This document shows, in pieces, positions 28,201-35,433 of a stretch of 64,000 nt of DNA. Under the pieces are notes generated by a model. That model was not told the DNA's origin, did no database searches, and saw nothing but the letters and a program-made list of their open reading frames with translations. Position numbers and translations under genes: made by a program. The DNA comes from Dyella ginsengisoli LA-4 (GTDB lineage Bacteria > Pseudomonadota > Gammaproteobacteria > Xanthomonadales > Rhodanobacteraceae), in NCBI RefSeq assembly GCF_000334915.1, contig NZ_AMSF01000013.1:1-64000 (forward strand). Direction: 5' to 3'. Within the stretch, counting starts at the first letter, position 1; each line of letters opens with the position of its first letter.

Positions 28201-28695
28201 GGCGCGCAGGTTTTGCGCCGTGGCGCGCGCTGCATCTTGCCCGCTGCCCACCGCCAAACTAAAACTCGTCAACCGGCAGAAGAAATCTCGGTTCGCACCG
28301 AGCATGCTCTCGTGCAGCAGTTCGAGCAGGTTATCGCAATGGACCGACGGCCACGCCGGCCGGCCATCGGGCGCGCGATTGCGCAAATCGGCGAAGCGGA
28401 TGTTCTTGTCGATGAACGCATCGCGCTCCTTCTGCCATTTGCGCTGGATGTTGGCGCGCGGCGCCAGCACCAGAACGCGAAACTCCGGATTGAAGTGCCG
28501 GAACAGCGCGATGGTGCCGAGCGTGACGTAGGTCTTCCCCATGCCGACTTCGTCCGCGAGATAGGCCACGCCCCGCTTCTCCAACAGGTTGTGGATCGCG
28601 ACAGCGCCCTCGAGTTGCTCGCGCGCGCGCGGACCATTGCCAATGCTCCTGCCGAAGTCGAGCAACTGGGCTGCCGTCTCGATATCGATGGTCAC
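25249..28695 (-). CDS. Snf2/SF2-type helicase of a putative defence operon
   Basis: The 1148-residue protein begins with GTG inside the PLD gene's stop (GTGA overlap). Superfamily 2 motifs are clear: Walker A ADEVGMGKT (residues 48-55), DEAH in VVVDEAHNLKHG at about residue 205, motif III LSATPVED at about 255, and the C-terminal motif VI QRTGRIDR at about 875. A long insertion of about 400 residues separates the two RecA-like halves, as in large HepA/Snf2 bacterial proteins of defence loci such as DISARM DrmD, and a C-terminal extension of about 250 residues follows. It probably tracks along DNA using ATP. No nuclease motif is seen within it, so cleavage would fall to the PLD partner. Confidence 0.88.
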   Translation of the reverse strand: MTIDIETAAQLLDFGRSIGNGPRAREQLEGAVAIHNLLEKRGVAYLADEVGMGKTYVTLGTIALFRHFNPEFRVLVLAPRANIQRKWQKERDAFIDKNIRFADLRNRAPDGRPAWPSVHCDNLLELLHESMLGANRDFFCRLTSFSLAVGSGQDAARATAQNLRAKLFKHLPWMPSDLLDARNGAFKDNLARALCCALPKFDLVVVDEAHNLKHGFAEGVAARNRVLGLMMGREPLAPADARRFPGHGPRAQRVLFLSATPVEDTYHHLWNQLNVFGRAGPFEGLLSEKESEAREAAKRFLIRRVTKVTVGETPLTRNLYRREWRQGGVQSHDLPIEVADDRQRLVLALMQKKVAELLGHERFGGAFQMGMLASFESFQQTTKLTIGDEDEPEEANFDGSEQTQDALAREGIDVQSINHIARSYKSTFREELPHPKMDAVASALASAWQTGEKALVFVRRVASVKELKQKLDDAYDAWLIARLRTALPANVLGAFEAVCIQYEKERRREHENQPSQVGSQYGADRGGRDTFFAWFFRGDGPNSVLSGASMQLRFLQRSTVFEDNALAWILGCTPQEMTERLSAVLGTTPDRLAILLEDEVRHFLSDAKRHRRADMFVAVQAAACSLLRQKDGGHVDRARAVWQARWEQRRRPAPVAGIIPKVMPLLAESTFFDALAGEPTLSKRLWPVSDAGDATQQYRERFLRAQLLASSTRLGHGLIDLYAKVIGVLGTLESGRLGDDDGEEDGRFDITAVLLDLLRAQMETPLTDRSWALFDELAEVADNFDLILDVNAHDLRQKSLSEASMAFGRLLREQRPVGGMSGGVNQTLVQQFRMPGNPFVLVTTDVLQEGEDLHTFCGRVHHYGISWTPSSMEQRTGRIDRVRSKIDRRLSVADALHPDDKLQVHFPYLQGTVEVLQVRRVLDRMDTFIRLMHEGLSMPAGESASLNVNQDMHALGSMPTQPTEVLRTAFPIAKTMLKGRRRGLAVRPEQVAEVIARFDAIATASLETIEWEGFANQGRIMGTARVGTRIQPFALLLGAAEGQAILRCISPVGRVYSDATLSKIEDLIRAAPVKAGLIPAKDAGSYDLTVQSEVLLGQRKAHDIARVEALVSRVVHHADTIENALLAGDDAPFSKFRSDLAKEAAHVT

Positions 28696-30722
28696 GTCAC
28701 TTCCCTTGGCGATGCAGTCTTCAGAAATTGCCCCTCGAACCAGCGGAGAAAGTCGGCGAACTCCGGGCCGTTACGGTCCAGAAGGAGTTGCTTCAACGCA
28801 TCGACCTTCGCCAGCGCCTCGCGCGGCCCCCCGGATTGCGGTTCGTGCGCACGCCAGAACTCGCCACACTCGGCTTCCAACTTGTCGCACAGCTGGCGCG
28901 CGCACAGCAGGATCAGATACCGGTGGACGGAGTCGCCGTCTTCCGACTCACGGAGGACGCCTTCGAGCAGGTTGCCGAGCGAGTCGTACTTCCTGCCGAA
29001 GATGCGGTGCACGGCTTCCTTCGTCCGCCCGTCCTGCAGCGCTGCACGGACGGAGCGCTCCAGCGAACCGAACGCGTGGAAGATGCCGGCCATCTCGCCG
29101 AAGAGATCGTGCTCCGTCGACAATGCAGGCAGGCGCGCGGCCATCCCGGCTTCTTCCTGCACTAGCGCCGCGCCGCGCGTTTCGATGAAGGCGGCGCGCT
29201 GCTCAGGCGTCAGCAGCGACCAGTATTTCAGGATGTCCGCGGGACTGAGTTCGAGCAGCAGGGAAGGCTTGCCCGCCATGCCCTCTTCCTGCACCAGCAG
29301 CGGGATTGGCACGTCGCGATCGCCCGCCACCTCGAACAGCGACGTGCGCTGCAGGGCGCGCTGGATGTCCGCTGTGATTTCGGCGTCGAGCGGCACCCAG
29401 TCACGGGGCGGCAGCGAGGGGGGTAGCGATGCGATGCGTGCGCCACAAGCCAGGAGCACCAGGGCAGGACTGGGCCCTGTGTCGTCCCACCAGATCTCCG
29501 CGGATCGCGTCGTCCAGTCATAACGCAACTGCACGCGCGTCCCACGCGATGACACCGCATCGCCTTCGTCGCGTTGCCACTCGAACATCGCGGGACGCTT
29601 GGACAGCGGCTGCAGCCAGAAGTCCGGCTTCCGCGGCGACTGGGTTTCGGTAAGCACGGCGGCTTCAATATTGCCGCCCCGCTGATGCGCCGCCTGCGTC
29701 ATGTTCACCGAGCCGCAGAGGAAGATTTCACGGGCGGGCTTCTTGCTGAAGAACCGATAGAGCTTGGCGTGAACGAAGCGCTCGGTGGCACCCTTGTTGT
29801 TGCCGCGACGCAGCAAGGCCTCGGGCAGCGTTCCCCAGCGGATCGTTGTCCGGTCCGACAGCCCTTCCACCGCGTCGAACATCCGCTCCGAACAAGCCGC
29901 CACGCCCGAGCGTTGCGAGGGCAACAGCACGCGCACCTGCGTAGGCCGGAATGCATCGACCAGGGCTTCGAGCGGGAGGCAGTCTTCGGCGTCGTCGAAG
30001 TACGGCGCGATGATTTCCAGCGACAGACCCTTGAGGGACCCGCCCGCGACGTCGGCCATCCACGCCGTTACCGCGGCGTCACCGCCGATGAAGTGCGTGT
30101 GCAGCCTGTTATTGTCCGAACGCTGCCTGCGTGTCGGCACGCGGCGGAGAAAGGTCAGGACCTCGTCGACGGCGGCGTGATCGTGCCCCGGCGCCAGCTT
30201 GCGCAGCCGTTTGAGGAACGCAACGAGCCCATCGACCGTCGCACTTTTCTCATCGACGCGAACCTCCTCGATGAAGGCGACCTCGACGTTCTCCCACCAG
30301 CCCGTGCGCGTCAGGTTCGCGGACAAGGTGCCCACGATCAGCGTCTGTGCGGCAGGGTCGTCCTGCGTGGGCGACGACACAAGCGCGAACACGAGTTTTG
30401 GATGGAAGATCCTGCCCCCGCGCAGCCGCACCGGAATCCTGCGCACATCCTGCCGCGCATGGGTCCGATCCCCGACACACAGGCCATTGGCGTCGTAATA
30501 AAGGGCGATTTCACCGGGGACGGTGCGCAACGCATCTTCCAGCTGCACGCGCCGGATCGGGGCCGCGTGACTCAACGGCATGTCCAGGAAGACGGGCAGG
30601 ATCTCCTGCTCGAAGAACTCGGGATCCAGCTGGAAAGTCGTGAAAACGGCGCACGCGAGCTTGCGGCCGCGCAGCATGTCCTCGAAGGATTTCGACAGCG
30701 CGACGCTCGGAAGGTCGGACAT
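28692..30722 (-). CDS. PLD-superfamily nuclease-like protein of a putative defence operon
   Basis: The 676-residue protein has two HKD half-sites of the phospholipase D/Nuc superfamily: FHPKL (His107, Lys109) with GTLSANLT (Asn136), and FVHAKL (His318, Lys320) with CGSVNMT (Asn340). Both halves appear intact, so an active nuclease or phosphodiesterase is plausible. After residue 400 there is a C-terminal region of unknown fold with helical segments. No signal peptide is present, so it acts in the cytoplasm. It lies one base downstream of the 30724-32022 gene and overlaps the helicase gene, making this the second gene of four. Confidence 0.85.
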   Translation of the reverse strand: MSDLPSVALSKSFEDMLRGRKLACAVFTTFQLDPEFFEQEILPVFLDMPLSHAAPIRRVQLEDALRTVPGEIALYYDANGLCVGDRTHARQDVRRIPVRLRGGRIFHPKLVFALVSSPTQDDPAAQTLIVGTLSANLTRTGWWENVEVAFIEEVRVDEKSATVDGLVAFLKRLRKLAPGHDHAAVDEVLTFLRRVPTRRQRSDNNRLHTHFIGGDAAVTAWMADVAGGSLKGLSLEIIAPYFDDAEDCLPLEALVDAFRPTQVRVLLPSQRSGVAACSERMFDAVEGLSDRTTIRWGTLPEALLRRGNNKGATERFVHAKLYRFFSKKPAREIFLCGSVNMTQAAHQRGGNIEAAVLTETQSPRKPDFWLQPLSKRPAMFEWQRDEGDAVSSRGTRVQLRYDWTTRSAEIWWDDTGPSPALVLLACGARIASLPPSLPPRDWVPLDAEITADIQRALQRTSLFEVAGDRDVPIPLLVQEEGMAGKPSLLLELSPADILKYWSLLTPEQRAAFIETRGAALVQEEAGMAARLPALSTEHDLFGEMAGIFHAFGSLERSVRAALQDGRTKEAVHRIFGRKYDSLGNLLEGVLRESEDGDSVHRYLILLCARQLCDKLEAECGEFWRAHEPQSGGPREALAKVDALKQLLLDRNGPEFADFLRWFEGQFLKTASPREVT

Positions 30723-30723
30723 C

Positions 30724-32022
30724 TCAGGCGGCCTTTCGCAAGGGGGCGGCGATGGCGCGAAGCGACGGGATGAAGTATGGGAAGGTCATCTGCGACTTCA
30801 GCGCTTCGGGATCCGGCACGCGGCCGGGTCCATCCTGGAAGCGCGCTTCGAGGCGTTCGCCCTGCAACACCACCCAGGCCGCGCCGCCGCGGGCTTCCAT
30901 TACCCGGGCGTTCACGGCGACGAGCTGGCGTATGAGCGCTTCGTAATCGCCTGCGCGTGCGGCGTGGGCGATAGCGACCCACGCGTCCGCCAGCCCCGTG
31001 TCGGCCGGCAGGAACTCCCGGAGTGCCGCGAAGGCGTCCGTATCGATCATGCGGAGGCCTTTGCCCCAGCCCTTGCCGAGATCGATGGCCGCCTGCTGGA
31101 GCGTCGCGCCGTGCGCCCCCAGGAGCCATGAGAACAGCAGCGCCATCGGGCCGAGGACGGCATCCGCGACGCGGATGTCGTTGAGATGTTGCGCGAGCGC
31201 GTCGTAGTTCGCCTTGCGCGCGCGCTCGGCGAGCTGCATCACGCTGGCTGGCGACAAGACGAAGCTGCCGTCCAGCGTGTCCGACAGGATGTGGGCCAAC
31301 TGCTGTTGCCGTCCATTCGTGGCATCGCCGGGACCGCCGAACAGCAGGTGCTCGCGGTAGAAGCCCGGCTCGCTTTGGCGCAAGGACTTGTGCAGCAACG
31401 CAGCGGTCGCCTTCGCCAACGCGGCGTCCTTGCCTTCGAGCTGCAATTTGCGGCCGTCCATCGAGAGCAGCTTGCGGAGGGCATCGGCCTTGATGCCGTG
31501 GTCCGCGAACACCCGCAAATAATGGCGTTCGACGAACTCCACCGCGATCGCGAGCAAGGCGTTGGCGTCTTCCCGCACGAGGCCCGATGCGCGCGCAGGC
31601 ATCGTGTACAGACCCCACAAGCCGTAGGTCTTCTGATCTGAGAGGATGCCCTGCTCACGGGACAGTGTGAGCGCGGCGCCGTTGCCTAGGCGTTTGCGGA
31701 CCTGGTCCACACCCCGGAAGTGCCAGTCCCGGTTGACTCTGGCGCGGGCGTAGGCGCACAGCTGCTCCCACCGGAGGAACGTGCCCAGGTCCGCGCCCGC
31801 GCCAGATTGCCCCTTTGCCTGGTCTGCCAGGTAAAGGCCCAGCAGCAATACGGTAAAGTCGCGCAATGAGTCGCTGACGGTGGTGAGGTTGCCGACGATC
31901 TGCCGCCCGAGACGCGTCCAGATGGGTTGGATCCCCAATGGGTCTCGCGAGCCTTTGATTTCGGCGCGATGGTCTAATTCGGTGAAGAAGGGGCCCAGGG
32001 GCACCCCGGCGTTGCTTCGCAT
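30724..32022 (-). CDS. Unknown protein, first gene of the Snf2-PLD operon
   Basis: The 432-residue protein has an ATG preceded by GGGGGAG. It is predominantly alpha-helical, without membrane segments, and contains stretches such as IWTRLGRQIVGNLTTVSDSLRDF, LRWEQLCAYARA and GLWGLYTMPARASGL. I recognise no domain. It heads the operon and is separated from the PLD gene by one base, so it is probably an obligate component (sensor or assembly subunit). Confidence 0.8.
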   Translation of the reverse strand: MRSNAGVPLGPFFTELDHRAEIKGSRDPLGIQPIWTRLGRQIVGNLTTVSDSLRDFTVLLLGLYLADQAKGQSGAGADLGTFLRWEQLCAYARARVNRDWHFRGVDQVRKRLGNGAALTLSREQGILSDQKTYGLWGLYTMPARASGLVREDANALLAIAVEFVERHYLRVFADHGIKADALRKLLSMDGRKLQLEGKDAALAKATAALLHKSLRQSEPGFYREHLLFGGPGDATNGRQQQLAHILSDTLDGSFVLSPASVMQLAERARKANYDALAQHLNDIRVADAVLGPMALLFSWLLGAHGATLQQAAIDLGKGWGKGLRMIDTDAFAALREFLPADTGLADAWVAIAHAARAGDYEALIRQLVAVNARVMEARGGAAWVVLQGERLEARFQDGPGRVPDPEALKSQMTFPYFIPSLRAIAAPLRKAA

Positions 32023-32636
32023 TGCACTCCCCCGTGCGCAGTGAAGTGAGGCAAGAATAGCGTGACTGTCGCGAACGAAGCCGGGAAAATCGCTCGAGGC
32101 TCGCTGCTCGACGGGCTATTGCGCCACGATAAGCACTGAATCGCCCAGGGGTTTCCTGGACATCTCGGCGCCATGGAAAATGGCTAGTTCGGAGCTGTCC
32201 ATGAGCAGCAAGTGGTGTGCGGCGTTGACGCGCACCGGGATTTGACAGCTAGCCGAAAATTGATTGACGCGAAGTCGGCGTAGACCAACCTTGGCGCGCG
32301 GCGAGGGTTCGCCGTCAGTGGAGGTGGTCAGTCGAAAGCGAGCGCGATGGTGAATTTGTCGCGAGCGCCAACAGTCCAGTCCACCATCTGAAGGAGATTG
32401 GACCTGAAGAAGAGCTCTTCCGAAGAACAGATCATCGGCTTCCTGCGTGGGACTTGATCGGTGGGCGGCATCGTTTCGCCACATGTCGCTACAGGTCCCC
32501 AAGGCACGCGCGTTTGTTCGGGAGTATCAAGCTCACTTGCAGTCAGAAGCGCGCCTCCTAGTGGTCGCCTCTGCGGCACTTCGATCCGTCGTATGATCCC
32601 GTGAGAGTCGTATCCACGCAGATCATCGGAATCATC
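32023..32636. other. Gene-free stretch between two divergent operons
   Basis: About 600 bases without a convincing gene. Overlapping minus-strand frames exist at 32116-32502 and 32328-32732 but lack ribosome binding sites; one ends with a protein-like tail (VNAAHHLLLMDSSELAIFHG), so a decayed gene is possible. The promoters of both flanking operons should lie here. Confidence 0.4.
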
Positions 32637-33608
32637 ATGGAAGACCAGGTAAGTCACCAGTCGCCACGTACCCAAGAAGTGCAAGAAGGAGCGGAGTCGG
32701 TAGCTCAAGAGCTGTACGAGCAGGCTGAACAAGCCATCCTCATTGGCCGATCAAAAAACTTGACCAATCGAGAACTTCTGCCATCAGAGCTGATCCTTGG
32801 GAATTCGATCCATCGCGATATTAAAGAGCGCATAAAAGTGCACTCGGAAAATGTTCGCTACATTGTGAAGGGGGTCGCCTATTACATCGAAGAGCAGTCG
32901 CTAAGGGACACAGCCTTATCGATGAAGAAGTTGAAGGAGGGTCGGCTGCGGTTCGATCAAGAGCGAATCGACAGCATCCTCGAGGCACAGGGCAGCATCA
33001 GACTATCGTACTCTACCTTGAAAGTCGTAGTTGAAATCTTTTCCGCCGTCAACCGTCGTGTCATCGAAGAGATGAGAACTGGCGGGAGCCTCAAAGGCAT
33101 TGAATTGACGGAGCTCTACCTGAAAAACGCAATCGTCGTTTATGAGCTCTCAGCCTTCGTCTACGACTACATATCCCGTTTCTCATTGGTCGGCTTGAGC
33201 GACCTAAAAAAGATTGGCGAGGAAGTTTCGAGGGAAATCGAAAGAGGTCGCAAGGACGACGTTGCACTCAAGCGATCTATCTCTGACGGAAGCGCAGCTA
33301 TGCGCCAAAGCGTCGCCAAGGAGATTGAAAACCGAAACGTCATCCGAGACCGCCTAAAAAAGAAGTGGGGCGAGCTGCTTTCCCGCTTTGACGGGGCCAA
33401 AATTGATTCCCACCACGTGGCGGATGTTCGGATCGTTCGCGACAACATGCGCAACCGTATCGATATCCTCAATCTTGTGGCCACGACAAATCTGGTGGAG
33501 GGGGCTATAGAGAGAGTTGACAGCTTGGCCGACCTCATTCGGGGCTGGGAGATTCCGGAGCTCGATGCGGATGCAGTGAAAGGATTGCTTGATGTGGAGG
33601 GGCTATGA
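32637..33608 (+). CDS. Unknown helical protein, first gene of a two-gene module
   Basis: The 323-residue protein starts at ATG 32637 (the frame opens at GTG 32601, but the ATG is favoured). It is rich in Glu, Arg, Lys and Ile with long predicted helices and coiled-coil-like heptads, for example around SMKKLKEGRLRFDQERID and EEVSREIERGRKDD. One hydrophobic stretch (residues ~160-180, IVVYELSAFVYDYI) could be amphipathic. I know no family. The stop overlaps the next start (ATGA). GC content is clearly lower than in the flanking chromosome, which marks it as acquired. Confidence 0.75.
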   Translation: MEDQVSHQSPRTQEVQEGAESVAQELYEQAEQAILIGRSKNLTNRELLPSELILGNSIHRDIKERIKVHSENVRYIVKGVAYYIEEQSLRDTALSMKKLKEGRLRFDQERIDSILEAQGSIRLSYSTLKVVVEIFSAVNRRVIEEMRTGGSLKGIELTELYLKNAIVVYELSAFVYDYISRFSLVGLSDLKKIGEEVSREIERGRKDDVALKRSISDGSAAMRQSVAKEIENRNVIRDRLKKKWGELLSRFDGAKIDSHHVADVRIVRDNMRNRIDILNLVATTNLVEGAIERVDSLADLIRGWEIPELDADAVKGLLDVEGL

Positions 33609-34630
33609 GCTCCTCGCGTGACAAATACATCAAGGCCGGAAAAGCGGTGGACAGTGGGAGGGTGAACCTGTCACGAGCGCCGGCGCAGTTGGATCACAAG
33701 CTTAGCCACGTACCGGAGGCATCAGCTCCCGTTTCTGCGGTCGCCAGGACGAGGCGTAGCCCAACTGCTAGGTACCTCGCAGGTATCGCAATCTTACTCG
33801 TCACGTTGACAGCTTGGCATTACCACCAAATACACGTCTCTGGGCAAAGTCTGAGCGATGCTTTGTCGACAGGCGGAGATGGCAACGGCTCCACTGACGC
33901 TCACGGGGGCGATAGCGTGACTGCTTCACCCGAAACGCGCGGATTCGACAACCCTTCAGATTCTACGGATCCAAGTTCCCGCGATGCCAGCCTCGCCGCA
34001 CCTGGCGGCAATCCCGTTCGAGGTAACGGCGCTCCCACTGCGAGGAGGGGCGTTTCCGGATCTAGTCCCCGTGCAGCGCAGGGTGCCACCGGCCGGGAGC
34101 AGACTGGCAAAGACAGCAGCGATCAGGGGACAACTCAGGGCCAAGAGACATATCCATCTGCTCGTTCCGCAGACTTGGTTCGGCGGTACATCGCCGAACA
34201 GCAGGAGCAGTTGGGCTGCGGGGATATGCCCGAAGTCTACTGTGAATCAGATGTTATTCGGGAAGCCAACGGTTATGCGCTCTCGGTTGCAAGCGGCTGC
34301 GATATCGGCGCGATTCGAGACGAGCCCTGCCCGATAAATGCTGCAGCCGTTATTAACAAGAAAATTCGGGAAATCGAACTCAGGGCTCTTGCCAGCAAAC
34401 AACGTGCCTTGGAGCGCGCCATCACCGGAGTAGCTTTGGGGGCCCCCTCAAGCTTTATCGAGGACATGCAAACATGCAAGATTGAGGCGTTGAATTCCGG
34501 TTTGCGGGACGCAGCGTACCAGCAGTATGTTGAATCAAAGTGCCTACCTTCCGCCCGCGCGGCTCGCGCCAAGCCTTTAAAGCAGCTACTTGCGCGTGTA
34601 AACGGAAAGATCAGGGAGCTGGGAGGGTGA
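33605..34630 (+). CDS. Unknown single-pass membrane protein, second gene of the module
   Basis: The 341-residue product has a cytoplasmic basic N-terminus, one membrane helix at about residues 57-73 (YLAGIAILLVTLTAWHY), a long Gly/Ser/Asp/Thr-rich linker (about 78-185) and a C-terminal domain with about six cysteines (CGDMPEVYC, CDIGAIRDEPCP and later single Cys) that would face the periplasm and may form disulfides. No known family. Coupling to the coiled-coil protein upstream suggests an inner-membrane-anchored pair. Confidence 0.75.
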   Translation: MSSSRDKYIKAGKAVDSGRVNLSRAPAQLDHKLSHVPEASAPVSAVARTRRSPTARYLAGIAILLVTLTAWHYHQIHVSGQSLSDALSTGGDGNGSTDAHGGDSVTASPETRGFDNPSDSTDPSSRDASLAAPGGNPVRGNGAPTARRGVSGSSPRAAQGATGREQTGKDSSDQGTTQGQETYPSARSADLVRRYIAEQQEQLGCGDMPEVYCESDVIREANGYALSVASGCDIGAIRDEPCPINAAAVINKKIREIELRALASKQRALERAITGVALGAPSSFIEDMQTCKIEALNSGLRDAAYQQYVESKCLPSARAARAKPLKQLLARVNGKIRELGG

Positions 34631-34839
34631 GATGCGCGCCTCCTTGGTTGCGGCTTTCTGCTCTTTGCGTCCCAGGCGCAACGGCGGCACTAGCCCCGCT
34701 AATCCGGGGTTTCCTGCAGCCGGCATGCCACCGCGTTGCCTGCTGCCGAAAGGAACTAGTAACTCAAGCTGCAAGCTTGTGCTAGGCCACGCCACCACTT
34801 GAGGCCACGATGGACCCAAGCCGATTTTAAAAGCGGGAA
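34631..34839. other. Short non-coding stretch before the IS remnant
   Basis: Nothing recognisable: no gene, no clear terminator with a T run, no repeat shared with the element ends. Confidence 0.4.
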
Positions 34840-34987
34840 TGAACCGCCCCGGGTTTCGTGGAGGCTGTTTGGTTTAAGTCAGGCCTCCGCGGAGGCTGCC
34901 TGACTGGCGAGTTGCCGGTAGTAGTTTGCCTCGGCCTCTGCCGGCGGGATATAGCCGATCGATCCGAGCAGGCGATGGTGGTTGCGA
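34840..34987 (-). pseudogene. IS3-family transposase remnant (C-terminus and IS end)
   Basis: On the minus strand 34986-34879 encodes the last 35 residues of an IS3-family OrfB: RNHHRLLGSIGYIPPAEAEA, then NYYRQLASQ and a stop at 34879-34881. The sequence then runs to the IS terminus, TGAACCGCCCCGGG on the plus strand from 34840. Everything upstream of the RNHHR codons is missing, so a deletion or rearrangement junction lies at about 34987. The element is immobile. Confidence 0.85.
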
Positions 34988-35115
34988 CGTCCCCCTGCTT
35001 TGAGTAGTGGGACGGTTTAGTGTCTGGGGCGACTTTGGCGCCGCAGGCAGCACAAGCTGGGCCTTTGCGTGATGACCCGATATGGTTCGTCACGTTATGA
35101 GGCTCCGCACCGCAT

Positions 35116-35193
35116 AATTCGTGTCAAAGCAGCTGGTCCCTCGACACATTATGCTCACCGGCAGCGCCAGTTATCTCGAATTTGTCCACCGGC
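35116..35193 (-). repeat. Right end of the Tn7-like element (terminal inverted repeat and binding-site-like motifs)
   Basis: The 14-bp terminal sequence lies at 35180-35193 as ATTTGTCCACCGGC, the exact inverse of the left end. Further in are GACACATTATG (35143-35153), the counterpart of the left CATAAAGTGTC, and AATTCGTGTCA (35116-35126), the inverse of the left TGACACGAATT. A further CATAACGTG-like copy lies still further in, at about 35091-35102. Confidence 0.6.
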
Positions 35194-35214
35194 GATACGA
35201 TGACCTATGCCAAA

Positions 35215-35291
35215 TGGCGCGCCCGGAGGGATTCGAACCCCCGACCAATGGCTTCGGAAGCCACTACTCTATCCGGCTGAGCTACGGGCGC
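35215..35291 (-). tRNA. tRNA-Arg (anticodon CCG)
   Basis: The minus strand gives a 77-base cloverleaf: acceptor arms GCGCCCG and CGGGCGC, D-arm GCTCAGCCGGATAGAG, anticodon stem-loop GTGGC-TTCCGAA-GCCAT with anticodon CCG, T-arm GGGGG-TTCGAAT-CCCTC, discriminator G and an encoded CCA. The 3' end faces the mobile element, 21 bp from its terminal repeat; the gene itself is intact. Confidence 0.97.
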
Positions 35292-35370
35292 TTCTGGGAT
35301 GCACGCCGCGGGCTGGGCCGCGGCGGACGCGCAGTATAGCGAAGTTGCGCGGCGTGGCGCGATCCGCATG

Positions 35371-35400
35371 AAAGAAAGCCGGCGCCCGAGGGCGCCGGCT
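35371..35400 (-). terminator. Rho-independent terminator of the first M61 peptidase gene
   Basis: On the minus strand, GCCGGCGCCC and GGGCGCCGGC form a strong GC stem around a three-base loop, followed by TTTCTTTC. It lies 34 bp after the stop of the peptidase gene at 35434. Confidence 0.8.
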
Positions 35401-35433
35401 TCGTCTGTGCACCAGCCGCAGGGGCTGACCGGA

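Larger units (their letters stand above)
7172..35193. mobile_element. Tn7-like element carrying a defence island, inserted next to tRNA-Arg (extent inferred)
   Basis: The outer limits are set by a 14-bp sequence, GCCGGTGGACAAAT, at 7172-7185 and inverted at 35180-35193. Further inside, TGACACGAATT (7230-7240) recurs inverted at 35116-35126. Copies of a CATAA(A/T)GTGTC-type motif sit in both ends, resembling the multiple transposase-binding sites of Tn7 ends; Tn7 itself begins with a similar GGACAA sequence. Inside are a TnsA-TnsB fusion, TnsC and TniQ. The right limit is 21 bp from the 3' end of a tRNA-Arg gene, in line with TniQ/TnsD-type site-specific targeting. No 5-bp target duplication was found and no TGT terminus is seen, so the exact ends are uncertain. 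The transposition genes lie mid-element, which is unusual and could mean nested insertions. Confidence 0.65.

Noticed and set aside
32116-32732. Minus-strand frames of 128 and 134 codons in the gap before the coiled-coil gene
   Set aside because: They overlap each other in different frames, lack ribosome binding sites and show no family; at best remnants of a decayed gene.
7100-35200. CRISPR array for a CRISPR-guided transposon
   Set aside because: No regularly spaced direct repeats were found near tniQ, the SinR gene or the element ends, and there are no cas effector genes; SinR alone is not evidence of CRISPR.
7149-35204. ATGAC at 7149-7153 and 35200-35204 as a 5-bp target duplication
   Set aside because: The distances to the inverted 14-mer differ (18 versus 6 bases), so they cannot both abut the same terminus; a 5-mer match in this space is expected by chance.
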